41,543 bases of DNA from an uncultured Phycisphaerales bacterium (GTDB lineage Bacteria > Planctomycetota > Phycisphaerae > Phycisphaerales > UBA1924), in the NCBI GenBank assembly GCA_903929885.1, contig CAIYWI010000019.1, positions 1 to 41,543 of the forward strand. The letters run 5' to 3'. The position numbers were made by a program, and so were the translations under genes. Each line of letters begins with the position of its first letter. Positions within the stretch are counted from its first letter, which is position 1. Shown piece after piece: positions 34,573 to 41,543 of this stretch. The notes beneath the pieces are model-generated. The model was not told the origin of the DNA. It made no database searches and was given only the letters and a program-made list of their open reading frames with translations.

Positions 34573-36417
34573 TCACTCGCGTTCGACGTCGTCGAAGCAG
34601 GCGGGGGCCATGCGGCGGGCGCGGTCGCGGAGGAAGGCGGCGACCTGGACGTCGGAGTCGAGCTTGAGGGTTTCTCGCGCGACGCGTTCGCACTGTTCCT
34701 TGGAGATCGAGCGGATGAACCGCTTGAGCTTGGGGATGGAGGAGGCGGAGACCGAGAGGGTGGTGACGTCGAGGCCCACGAGCAGCATGGCGAACTCGAG
34801 ATCGCCGGAGGCTTCGCCGCAGTTGGAGACGGGGATGCGGTGGCGTCGGGCCGCGCGGGCGACGTCGCGGATGAGGCGGATGACCGCGGGGTGCATGGGG
34901 TTGTAGAGGTTGGCGACGCGTTCGTTGATGCGGTCGACGGCCAGCGTGTACTGCACGAGGTCGTTGGTGCCGATCGAGAAGAAGTCGCACTCCCTGGCGA
35001 AGGTGTCGGCCTGGATGGCGGCCGAGGGGACCTCGACCATCATGCCCATGCGAATGGAGCGATCGAAGGGGAGGCCTTCCTCCTCGAGTTCCTCCATGAC
35101 GTCGTTGACGAGGAACTTGGCCTGGCGGAGTTCCGCGATCGTCGAGATCAACGGGAACATCACCTTGATGGGCCCATCCGCGCTGGCCCTGAGGATGGCG
35201 CGGAGCTGCTTCTTGAACATGCCCTTGTTCTTGAGGCAGTAGCGGATGCTGCGACAGCCCAGGAAGGGGTTGCGCTCGGGGATCTCCTCTTGCGCCTGGG
35301 TGTACTTGTCGGCGCCCAGGTCCATCGTGCGGATGACGAGTTCCTTGCCGGCGGCCAGTTGCACGCACCGCTTGTACGCGCGGTAGTGGACGCCCTCGTT
35401 GGGTTCGTCGCTGCCGGTGAGGTAGAGGTATTCGGTGCGGTAGAGGCCGATGCCCTCGCCGCCGGCGGCGAGCACGCGGCTGACCTCCTCGGGCAGCTCG
35501 ATGTTGCCCATGAGGTGCACGGCGACGCCGTCGGTGGTGACGCTGGGCAGGTCGCGCATCTCGACGAGGGCGGCCTGCTGGGTGCGGCGCTGCTCGATGG
35601 CTCTCGAGACCTGCTCGAGCATCGTGGCGTCGGGGTGGAGCGTGATGAGGCCGCGATCGCCGTCGAGGACGACGAGGTCGCCGTCCTGCACGGTGGCGAG
35701 GAGGGTTTGGCAGCCGACGACGGCGGGGATCTCGAGGGCCTTGGCGATGATGGCCGTGTGGCTGGTCATGCCGCCGAGGTCGGTGGCGAAGCCGAGGATG
35801 CGGCTGCGATCGAAGCCGGCGGTCTGGGAGGGGGTGAGATCGCGTGCGACGATGATGGTGTCGGCGTCGGCGCCGGCGGCGCGGTTGGCGCCGGCCTCGG
35901 CGCCGGCCAACTCCGAGAGGAGGCGGTCGGTGAGGTCGTCGATGTCGTTGACCTTGGTGGCGAAGACGGGGTCCTTGTGCTGGCGGAACATCGAGGCCAG
36001 GCGTTCGAGGACCTGCATGGCGGCGTACTCGGCGGTGACGCGATCGCGTTCGATCATCCCGCGGATCTGCGAGAGCAGCGCGGGGTCCTTGAGCATGCCG
36101 ATGTGGAAGGTGAAGATCTTGGCGGCTTCCTTGCCCATGTCCTTCTCGGCCTGCTCGTGCAGGGCCTGGATGCGGGCGATGGAAGCCTTGAGGGCGGCGT
36201 CGAGGCGGGCGAGCTCCCGCTTCACCTCGTCGGCGGCGATGGCGCGACGGACGACGCGGCGCATCGAATCGTCGATGACGAGCACCCGACCGACGACGAT
36301 GCCGCCCGAGACGGGCAAGCCCTTGACGGTCGTGGGCACGCGCGGGCCGTGATCGGGGCGATGGCGTGCCGACTGGGATGCGGGCGTGGCGGGGGGCTGT
36401 GTCGGGCGCTTGGGCAC
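34573..36417 (-). CDS. ptsI: Phosphoenolpyruvate-protein phosphotransferase (PTS enzyme I)
   Basis: Enzyme I takes phosphate from phosphoenolpyruvate and passes it to HPr. The sequence shows the swivelling His domain GGMTSHTAIIAKALEIPAVVG, and the PEP-binding barrel with GIGLYRTEYLYL, NPFLGCRSIRYCL, VEVPSAAIQ and FFSIGTNDLVQYTLAVDR. The GTG at 36417 gives 614 aa and the phospho-His at 220. The GTG at 36339 gives 588 aa and His194, closer to E. coli (575 aa, His189). I kept the longer form because TACACT ends 7 nt before it; neither has a Shine-Dalgarno. The extra residues are low-complexity. It lies 37 nt after a glycosyltransferase gene. No HPr or EII is nearby, so it may serve regulation rather than sugar uptake. 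Confidence 0.94.
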   Translation of the reverse strand: MPKRPTQPPATPASQSARHRPDHGPRVPTTVKGLPVSGGIVVGRVLVIDDSMRRVVRRAIAADEVKRELARLDAALKASIARIQALHEQAEKDMGKEAAKIFTFHIGMLKDPALLSQIRGMIERDRVTAEYAAMQVLERLASMFRQHKDPVFATKVNDIDDLTDRLLSELAGAEAGANRAAGADADTIIVARDLTPSQTAGFDRSRILGFATDLGGMTSHTAIIAKALEIPAVVGCQTLLATVQDGDLVVLDGDRGLITLHPDATMLEQVSRAIEQRRTQQAALVEMRDLPSVTTDGVAVHLMGNIELPEEVSRVLAAGGEGIGLYRTEYLYLTGSDEPNEGVHYRAYKRCVQLAAGKELVIRTMDLGADKYTQAQEEIPERNPFLGCRSIRYCLKNKGMFKKQLRAILRASADGPIKVMFPLISTIAELRQAKFLVNDVMEELEEEGLPFDRSIRMGMMVEVPSAAIQADTFARECDFFSIGTNDLVQYTLAVDRINERVANLYNPMHPAVIRLIRDVARAARRHRIPVSNCGEASGDLEFAMLLVGLDVTTLSVSASSIPKLKRFIRSISKEQCERVARETLKLDSDVQVAAFLRDRARRMAPACFDDVERE

Positions 36418-36424
36418 TGGGCGG

Positions 36425-36430
36425 AGTGTA
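36425..36430 (-). promoter_or_regulatory. -10-like element of ptsI
   Basis: TACACT on the minus strand lies in the 37-nt gap after the glycosyltransferase gene, 7 nt before the GTG at 36417. If used, ptsI mRNA would be leaderless. No -35 is convincing, and ptsI may instead be read from the upstream operon. Confidence 0.35.
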
Positions 36431-36454
36431 GATCGGGCCTCTGGAATGGGCGGT

Positions 36455-37648
36455 TCAGCCCTGGGACGCGGGGGACCATGCGTCGGAGGCCGCGGCGGCG
36501 AAGGTGTCGATGCGGTGGAACCAGAGGTGTCCGGCTTCGATCCGCTTGCGGCCGCGTCTGGCGAGGGTGGCCGCCTCTTGAGGGGAGGCCAGGAGGCGGT
36601 CGACGGCTGCACGGACGGCGTCGGGATTGGAGGCGTCGGCGAAGAGGCAGGCCGGAGAGCCGCCGGCGGGATCGAAATCGCGGCGGGCCAGGAGGCGATC
36701 ATCGGTGACGCACGCGCACCCGGCGGCCATGGCGAGGAGGAGTCGTTCGCTGTGGGTGTGGGCGAACTGGGTGGGGCCCCACGCGACGCAGACGCGGGCG
36801 GCGCGGAGCCACTGGGCCATGGATGCGTAGGGCACTTCACCGGCGTAGCGGATGGTGCCGCTGCAGTGGGGTTCCCACGCGGCGGGACCGGCGACGAGGG
36901 CGGGGAGGCCCTGCATGGCCTTGACGATGGCGGTGCGACGGAGGGTGTTGGCCTTGGCGGTGGCGTACTTCCAGACGGTCTCCATGAGCCCCCAGAAGTT
37001 GGTGGCGTGGAGGTTGGTGGGCAGGCCGAGATCGAAGGCCTGCGTGAAGGACATGGAGGGCGTGGAGGCGAGCAGGTCGGCGACGTGGTCGGCCCCATCG
37101 CGGACGGGGCCGGGCAATCGGTCTCGCATCTGGGCGAGTTCGTCGGGCGCGTGAATGGAACCGGCGAGCGCGACGGCGACGGGGCGTGCGCCTTGGTTGG
37201 CGGCCGCAAGGTGCTCGGCTTGGAGGGGGTCGAGGGGGCAGAGGGCCTCGAGGGGCACGCCGTGCATGCAGTGGAGGTGGCGGAGGCGTGGCCAGCGGAG
37301 CCCGAGCAGGTGGGTGTCGTCGCGACAGGGCATCAAGAGGCGGTAGGTGGGCCAGCGGGAGAACTCGTCGACGTGCGGCGCGTGGAGGGCCAGCGGGTGG
37401 TCGACGTGCAGATGGAGGATGGCGGCGTTGAGCATGTCGCCGACGGTTGCGGCGATCCACGAGCGGATGTTCTCGGTGCGTTCGGGCGTGTTGAGGAGGA
37501 TGAAGAGCCCGCGTTGGCCCGGCGGGTGGCTGGGCGCGTTGACCACCGCGCCGGCGGCGGCGAAGGCGCGGGCGAGTTCCTCGGCGAAGGCGCCGAGCAG
37601 GCTGTAGCGGGAGACGAACTGCGTGGGGATGTGGACGTGAACGCTCAA
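36455..37648 (-). CDS. CgeB/GT4-like glycosyltransferase
   Basis: A predicted 397-aa GT-B-type glycosyltransferase. The N-terminal half has alternating strands and helices with LHVDHPLALHAP and HLHCMHGVPLEAL. The C-terminal half has the donor-site pattern of the CgeB/Glyco_trans_1_2 group: RYAGEVPYASMAQWLRAARVCVAWGPTQF, then HSERLLLAMAAGCACVTDD, where the Glu contacts the nucleotide sugar, and a terminal DAVRAAVDRLLASPQEAATLARRGRKRI helix. No membrane segment is evident. The start is uncertain: the frame is open to 37738, which would overlap the preceding gene. TTG 37648 gives MSVHVHIPTQF and fits the 26-nt gap. Between LPS-export and ptsI genes it may add sugars to a surface glycan; the substrate is unknown. 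Confidence 0.72.
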   Translation of the reverse strand: MSVHVHIPTQFVSRYSLLGAFAEELARAFAAAGAVVNAPSHPPGQRGLFILLNTPERTENIRSWIAATVGDMLNAAILHLHVDHPLALHAPHVDEFSRWPTYRLLMPCRDDTHLLGLRWPRLRHLHCMHGVPLEALCPLDPLQAEHLAAANQGARPVAVALAGSIHAPDELAQMRDRLPGPVRDGADHVADLLASTPSMSFTQAFDLGLPTNLHATNFWGLMETVWKYATAKANTLRRTAIVKAMQGLPALVAGPAAWEPHCSGTIRYAGEVPYASMAQWLRAARVCVAWGPTQFAHTHSERLLLAMAAGCACVTDDRLLARRDFDPAGGSPACLFADASNPDAVRAAVDRLLASPQEAATLARRGRKRIEAGHLWFHRIDTFAAAASDAWSPASQG

Positions 37649-37674
37649 CGGGGTGCTTTCGGCCGGGTGCGGTG

Positions 37675-40600
37675 TCAGCGGGGTGCGACGATGGGCCTGG
37701 CGCCCGTCAGCGTGACTTGGTTGTCGCGGAGGTTCCAACGGATTTCGCGGGCGGTGACGGGCGATGCGCCGTCGCGGCCGGTGAGCGTCACGGCGGGTTG
37801 GTCGCTCGACGACACGGCGTGGACGGTCGAGGTGAGTGCGTCGAAGGTGAGGGCGTCGGCGACCATTTCCGAATCGCGGGCGGAGAGCCAGACGCTGCCT
37901 TGGGCCTGAGCGGCGCGGAACGAGCCGGAGGCGCCCTTGGCGTCGGGGCCGGGCACGTCGAGATCGGCCGTCAGGTGACCGCAGCGGAGTTGGGTGACCG
38001 CGCCGTCGGCGAGCGCCTTGTGGGTCACGGTGACGTCGTCGCGGAGCATGGCGCGACCTTGGGAGCGATCGAAGGTCATGGAGCCCGACCAGCCGAAGAG
38101 GGCGGTGCCCTTGGTGTCGCCGCCGAGGCGTGCCGACATGCCCCCTTGGGGAGCGGTGGTGGCCTTCTCGCGGTCCATGGTGAGGAGTTTGCCCGCAGAG
38201 GCGACCTCGAGGCGGCCGGCCTGGTTGTCGGCGCGGATCGAAGCGCCCTCGAGGTACATGAGACGAGCGACGGTGGAGGGGTTGGAGGCGTCGAAGCGGC
38301 GGAGCTCGATGCCGGCGGGGTCGGCGGCGTCGCCTTCGGCGAGCGCCCAGAGGAGCGGGCGATCGCCACCGTCGGGCATGGCCACCTTGAGGGGGTCGGC
38401 GGCGGGTGCGGCGGGTTGGGCGGCGTCCTTGACGGGGGCGGGGCCGATGGCGACGACGACCTTGCGGGCCTTGAGCGAGTCGCGCTCGAGGTCGCCGCGG
38501 CGGAGGTCGGCGGCTGCCGCCCCTTCGCAGGTGACCAGGCCGGAGGCGTCGTCGAAGGTCATGGCGCGGGCCCAGGAGACCTTGGCCTCGGTGGGGGGCA
38601 CGGCGGGGGCATCGGCGGTGGCCGGGCGGCCGGGGTCCTTGTGGGTGAACTCGCCGGCGCCTTCGACGGCGAGGGTGCCCTTGTCGCCATCCATGGTGAT
38701 GGTGTTGCCACGGATGGCCGAGCCGCCGCGACCGACGCGAGATTCGGGGCCCGAGAGCGTGACTTGGCGGCGATCGGGGCGGGTGGTGAGCAGGTGGGTG
38801 AAGGCGTGAACGCCGTCGTCGCGACGGAACTTGACGTCGCCGCCGGCGGTGGCTTCGACGACGACGGTGGCGAAGCGGCCGTCTTCCTTGGGGAGTTGGT
38901 CGAGGGTGGCTTCGACGGTGGAGGCGGTGAGGACGGCGTCTTGCTGCGAGGCGCGGACGGCGCCGGAGGCCTTCATCGAGGTCGGCTGCGACTGGGAGGT
39001 CTGGCCGGTGCGAGCGAGGGTGATGTCGAGTTCCTCGGCTTCGAGCGCGCCGCCGTGCGCGTCCCAGCCCTTGGAGCCGCCGGTGGCGACGACGCGGGAG
39101 AGGAAGGAGGTGGCGGCGTCGATGCGGGTGAACTGGGCGATGAGGGTCTGGGCGGAGAGGCCGCCTCCTTCGTCGGCGGCGGCGGCCTTGACGTCGCCCT
39201 CGAGGTGGAGGCGTTCGAGGCGGGAGGACATCCGCTTGTTGTCGACGCCGAAGATGAACTCGGCGTTCTTCGACCAGGTGAGGCGTTCGGCCTTGCGCTT
39301 CTTGCCCACGCCGGCGGACATGGAGCCCTCGATGAAGCCCATGCCTTGGGCGGTGACGCGGCCGGTGGCGGGCGTGGCGTCGAAGCGACGGGCGGCGGCT
39401 CGGCCGGAGCCGAGTTTTTCGAGGGTGGCGGGGGAGGCGTCGGTGCCTTCGATGGATCCGGCCTGCGTGGTGGTGAAGTACTCGACCATGCGGCCGCGGA
39501 CGGTGACGTGCTGTTCCTGGTCGCGGAGCGCAACGCCGCCGTCGGTGGAGGAGGTGACCTTGAGGTAAATGTCATCGCTCGCCAGCTGGGGCGGTGCCTG
39601 CTTGGCGGCCTTGAACTCCATGACGCCGCCCCAGGTGAGCTCGATGGGGGCTTGGCTGCTTTCGCTTCGTGGGCGTGCGGGGGGCTGGGCGGGCTTGGGG
39701 CGGAAGGCGGCGGTGCGGATCTTGACCTTGGGGCCAAGGAGCACGGAAGCGGGATCGGCCTGAGTCTTGAGCGACGCGCCGGCGATGGCGTTGTCGCGAA
39801 GGCCGTTGTCGATCAGTCGTACCGCGCCGGTAATGCGTTCGCCGGTGAGTTCGCGAGCGCCCTGCACGAGCCGCGGGTTGCCCTCGACGGCGAGGTCGTA
39901 GAAGGATTCCTTGGGCGTCTTGGCAACCGGGGCGGGTGTCGCGGGCTGGGTGGCGGGCGCGGGCGGCGGGGTGGTGGCGGCGACGGGTGGGGGCGGCGGC
40001 TCGTCGTCGGCGTCTTGCGGGCGGAAGACGCAACGTGTGGTTCGTTCGATGCGAACGAGTTCGAGTTGCTGGTCGATTTCGTTGACGAGCACGAGGACAT
40101 CGCGGCCTTCGAAGTCGATCTGCGCGCCGGTGAGGGTGACGGCGCCGGGGAAGCGGAACTCGCCCGAGCGAAGGTCGAACTTGAGTTCGTCGCTGCGGAG
40201 CGTGACGAGGGCGGGGGTGGTTTCCGGGTCGGGCAGCGAGCCGTCGGGCGTCGGGTCGAAGAGTTTGGCGACCACGCGGCCCTTGATGGCGCCGTCTTCG
40301 GGGCGGCTGCCGGTCAGGTCGGGGATGAGCGCCTGGCCGGAGTCGGCCTCGACGTAGACGGTGCGTCCGTCGCGCATGAAGCTCCAGACGCGGGGCTGTT
40401 CCATGCGGTAGCGCTTGCCCTCGAGGGGCGTGGACTTGGCGGCGGTGAGCTGTCCGGCGACGCGGGTGGGGTCGGTGCGATCGGCGAGCTGGACGAAGAG
40501 GTCTTCGCCTTGGCCGAGGTTCTTGAGGGCCTTGCCGCCGCGACCGGCGGGGACGTCGACGACTTCGGGCGAGGGGGAGACCGGCGAAGGCGCGAGGCCG

Positions 40601-40752
40601 CCGCCCTTGGAGGGAGTGCCGCGATAGGAGACCGCGACGACGACGATGGCGAGCGCGCCTGCGGCGGCGGCGAGGACAAGGCCCCACCGTGCCGCACCGC
40701 GTCGGACGGTGGCCGCGGGCCGGGCGGGAATGGAGCGGAGTGTGGTGCCCAT
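37675..40752 (-). CDS. Large LptC/OstA-like LPS-transport protein
   Basis: A 1025-aa protein starting at ATG 40752. One membrane helix (residues ~23-43, WGLVLAAAAGALAIVVVAVSY) anchors a long periplasmic part. That part is a series of short beta-strands of LptA/OstA type, with repeating '...L.ADLDV...GA.GSF.A..A.GSVWL', 'RVTAQGMGFI' and 'VHLEGDV' patterns spread over ~850 residues, and Pro/Ala-rich linkers (near 250-270 and 345-355). LptC is normally ~190 aa and LptA ~185 aa. Here a single chain appears to combine an LptC-like anchor with several OstA-like jelly-roll units. The gene lies 20 nt downstream of kdsD, matching the kdsD-kdsC-lptC-lptA order in E. coli, which supports LPS transport. 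No lptB follows. Confidence 0.75.
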   Translation of the reverse strand: MGTTLRSIPARPAATVRRGAARWGLVLAAAAGALAIVVVAVSYRGTPSKGGGLAPSPVSPSPEVVDVPAGRGGKALKNLGQGEDLFVQLADRTDPTRVAGQLTAAKSTPLEGKRYRMEQPRVWSFMRDGRTVYVEADSGQALIPDLTGSRPEDGAIKGRVVAKLFDPTPDGSLPDPETTPALVTLRSDELKFDLRSGEFRFPGAVTLTGAQIDFEGRDVLVLVNEIDQQLELVRIERTTRCVFRPQDADDEPPPPPVAATTPPPAPATQPATPAPVAKTPKESFYDLAVEGNPRLVQGARELTGERITGAVRLIDNGLRDNAIAGASLKTQADPASVLLGPKVKIRTAAFRPKPAQPPARPRSESSQAPIELTWGGVMEFKAAKQAPPQLASDDIYLKVTSSTDGGVALRDQEQHVTVRGRMVEYFTTTQAGSIEGTDASPATLEKLGSGRAAARRFDATPATGRVTAQGMGFIEGSMSAGVGKKRKAERLTWSKNAEFIFGVDNKRMSSRLERLHLEGDVKAAAADEGGGLSAQTLIAQFTRIDAATSFLSRVVATGGSKGWDAHGGALEAEELDITLARTGQTSQSQPTSMKASGAVRASQQDAVLTASTVEATLDQLPKEDGRFATVVVEATAGGDVKFRRDDGVHAFTHLLTTRPDRRQVTLSGPESRVGRGGSAIRGNTITMDGDKGTLAVEGAGEFTHKDPGRPATADAPAVPPTEAKVSWARAMTFDDASGLVTCEGAAAADLRRGDLERDSLKARKVVVAIGPAPVKDAAQPAAPAADPLKVAMPDGGDRPLLWALAEGDAADPAGIELRRFDASNPSTVARLMYLEGASIRADNQAGRLEVASAGKLLTMDREKATTAPQGGMSARLGGDTKGTALFGWSGSMTFDRSQGRAMLRDDVTVTHKALADGAVTQLRCGHLTADLDVPGPDAKGASGSFRAAQAQGSVWLSARDSEMVADALTFDALTSTVHAVSSSDQPAVTLTGRDGASPVTAREIRWNLRDNQVTLTGARPIVAPR

Positions 40753-40772
40753 GGGCGGTGGGAGGGGTGGGG

Positions 40773-41543
40773 TCAGTCCTTGACGAGCTTCATGGCCATG
40801 AGATCTTGCACGTCGAGGATGCCGACGGGGCGGCCTTGATCGTCGACGACGGGGATTTCGTCCTGGCGGAACTCGCGGAACATCTTGACGGCGTCGTCGA
40901 CGATGGCGCGATCGCTGAGGGTGCGGGGCGTCCTAGTCATCACGTCGCTGATGGGCCGCGAGAGTTCGGCGGGGTCGCGGAGGATGAGGCGGCGGAGGTC
41001 GCCGTCGGTGAAGATGCCGGTCATGCGGCCGGTGGCGCGGTCGATGAGCGGGAGCGCGCCGGGGCGACGGCCCGAGCGGGCTGCCATGGCGAGGGCGTCG
41101 TTGACGCTCATGTCATCGGGGACGAGGGGGAGGTTGCGACCGGTGAAGGTGCGGAGGATGTCGGTGACGGGGCGGAGGAGTTCGCCCAGGGAGCCGCCGG
41201 GGTGGCGGCGCTTGAAGTCTTCGTGGGTGAAGTTCATGCGCCGGGCGGCGGCGAGGCCGATGGCGTCGCCCAGGGCCATGGTGGCGGTGGTGGAACTGGT
41301 GGGAGCGTGGAAGGAGCCCCCGCCGGCTTCGGCGGCGATGCCGAGGCGGAGGGAGACGGAGGCGAGGCGTTCGAGGCTGCTGGGGGCGGGCTGGCTGCCG
41401 CCGGTGATGGCGATGATGGGCAGGCCGTCCTGGCGGAGGACGGAGGCGAGGTTGACGACTTCGTCGGTCTCGCCGGAGAAGGAGATGCAGATGACGGTGT
41501 CGGCGGGGCGGAAGCGGCCGAGGTCGCCGTGGAAGGCCTCGGA
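40773..41543 (-). CDS. kdsD: Arabinose-5-phosphate isomerase KdsD (5' end beyond the window)
   Basis: KdsD converts ribulose 5-phosphate to arabinose 5-phosphate, the first step to Kdo for LPS. The 256 residues in the window run from inside the SIS domain (SEAFHGDLGRF, CISFSGETDEVV, HAPTSSTTATMALGDAI) into two CBS domains (MSVNDALAMAARSGRRPGALPLID..GRMTGIFTDGDLRRLI, then AIVDDAVKMFREFRQDEIPVVDDQGRPVGILDVQDLMAM). FSGET and the PTSSTTATMALGDA stretch hold sugar-phosphate-binding residues. About 70 N-terminal residues should lie past base 41543. It is first in the visible minus-strand run kdsD > lptC/ostA-like > glycosyltransferase > ptsI. Confidence 0.95.
   Translation of the reverse strand, partial: SEAFHGDLGRFRPADTVICISFSGETDEVVNLASVLRQDGLPIIAITGGSQPAPSSLERLASVSLRLGIAAEAGGGSFHAPTSSTTATMALGDAIGLAAARRMNFTHEDFKRRHPGGSLGELLRPVTDILRTFTGRNLPLVPDDMSVNDALAMAARSGRRPGALPLIDRATGRMTGIFTDGDLRRLILRDPAELSRPISDVMTRTPRTLSDRAIVDDAVKMFREFRQDEIPVVDDQGRPVGILDVQDLMAMKLVKD

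Overview
The window is very GC-rich and densely coded, and reads as chromosomal DNA of a planctomycete, most likely class Phycisphaerae. The pointers are an EF-Tu whose switch I region has the [13 protein letters not shown] form I associate with planctomycetes, a secreted protein ending in a two-loop EF-hand (dockerin-like) tail that closes on Gly-Gly-Cys, Kdo/LPS-export genes, the futalosine route to menaquinone, and a PPi-type phosphofructokinase. I see no phage, IS element, integrase or CRISPR array. The taxonomic call rests on memory of these families, not on a search.

Layout. 1-6352: recG on the plus strand converges on a minus-strand run mqnA > sigma-70-like protein > holA. 6443-8067: a PglD-like acyltransferase overlaps a degenerate FlhB/YscU-like gene. 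8154-12086: the translation/secretion run promoter-tRNA-Thr-tuf-terminator, then rpmG, tRNA-Trp, secE and nusG; tRNA-Trp appears to lie inside the secE reading frame. 12333-12941: riboflavin synthase, divergent from a five-gene lipid cluster (13004-18422). That cluster holds a ketosynthase-like protein with all its catalytic residues replaced, a degenerate GxxExxY protein, an intact ketosynthase, a PlsC-like acyltransferase and a CrtQ/HpnB-type glycosyltransferase. 18677-21120: feoAB behind a Fur-box-like operator. 21185-25007: an S9 lipoprotein peptidase, surE and nnrE. 25307-28920 (minus): SOUL haem-binding lipoprotein, P1B metal ATPase, Rrf2 regulator. 29090-34557: pfp and a 1314-residue secreted gingipain-like protein. 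34573-41543 (minus): kdsD > lptC/ostA-like > glycosyltransferase > ptsI.

The lipid cluster is the best candidate for an undescribed system. It pairs an active KS with a KS whose Cys-His-His residues have become Glu-Gln-Asp, which recalls the KS/chain-length-factor pairs of type II polyketide synthases. An acyl transferase and a glycosyl transferase follow on the same strand, suggesting a glycosylated, acylated lipid or polyene.

Two patterns cut across the genes. A structured intergenic repeat of about 190 bp occurs twice in full (after nusG and after the glycosyltransferase) and once as a fragment near the left edge. Several genes (recG, mqnA, ribE, feoA, surE, the ATPase, ptsI) have a TAnnnT -10-like hexamer 5-9 nt before the start codon and no Shine-Dalgarno sequence, suggesting leaderless mRNAs.
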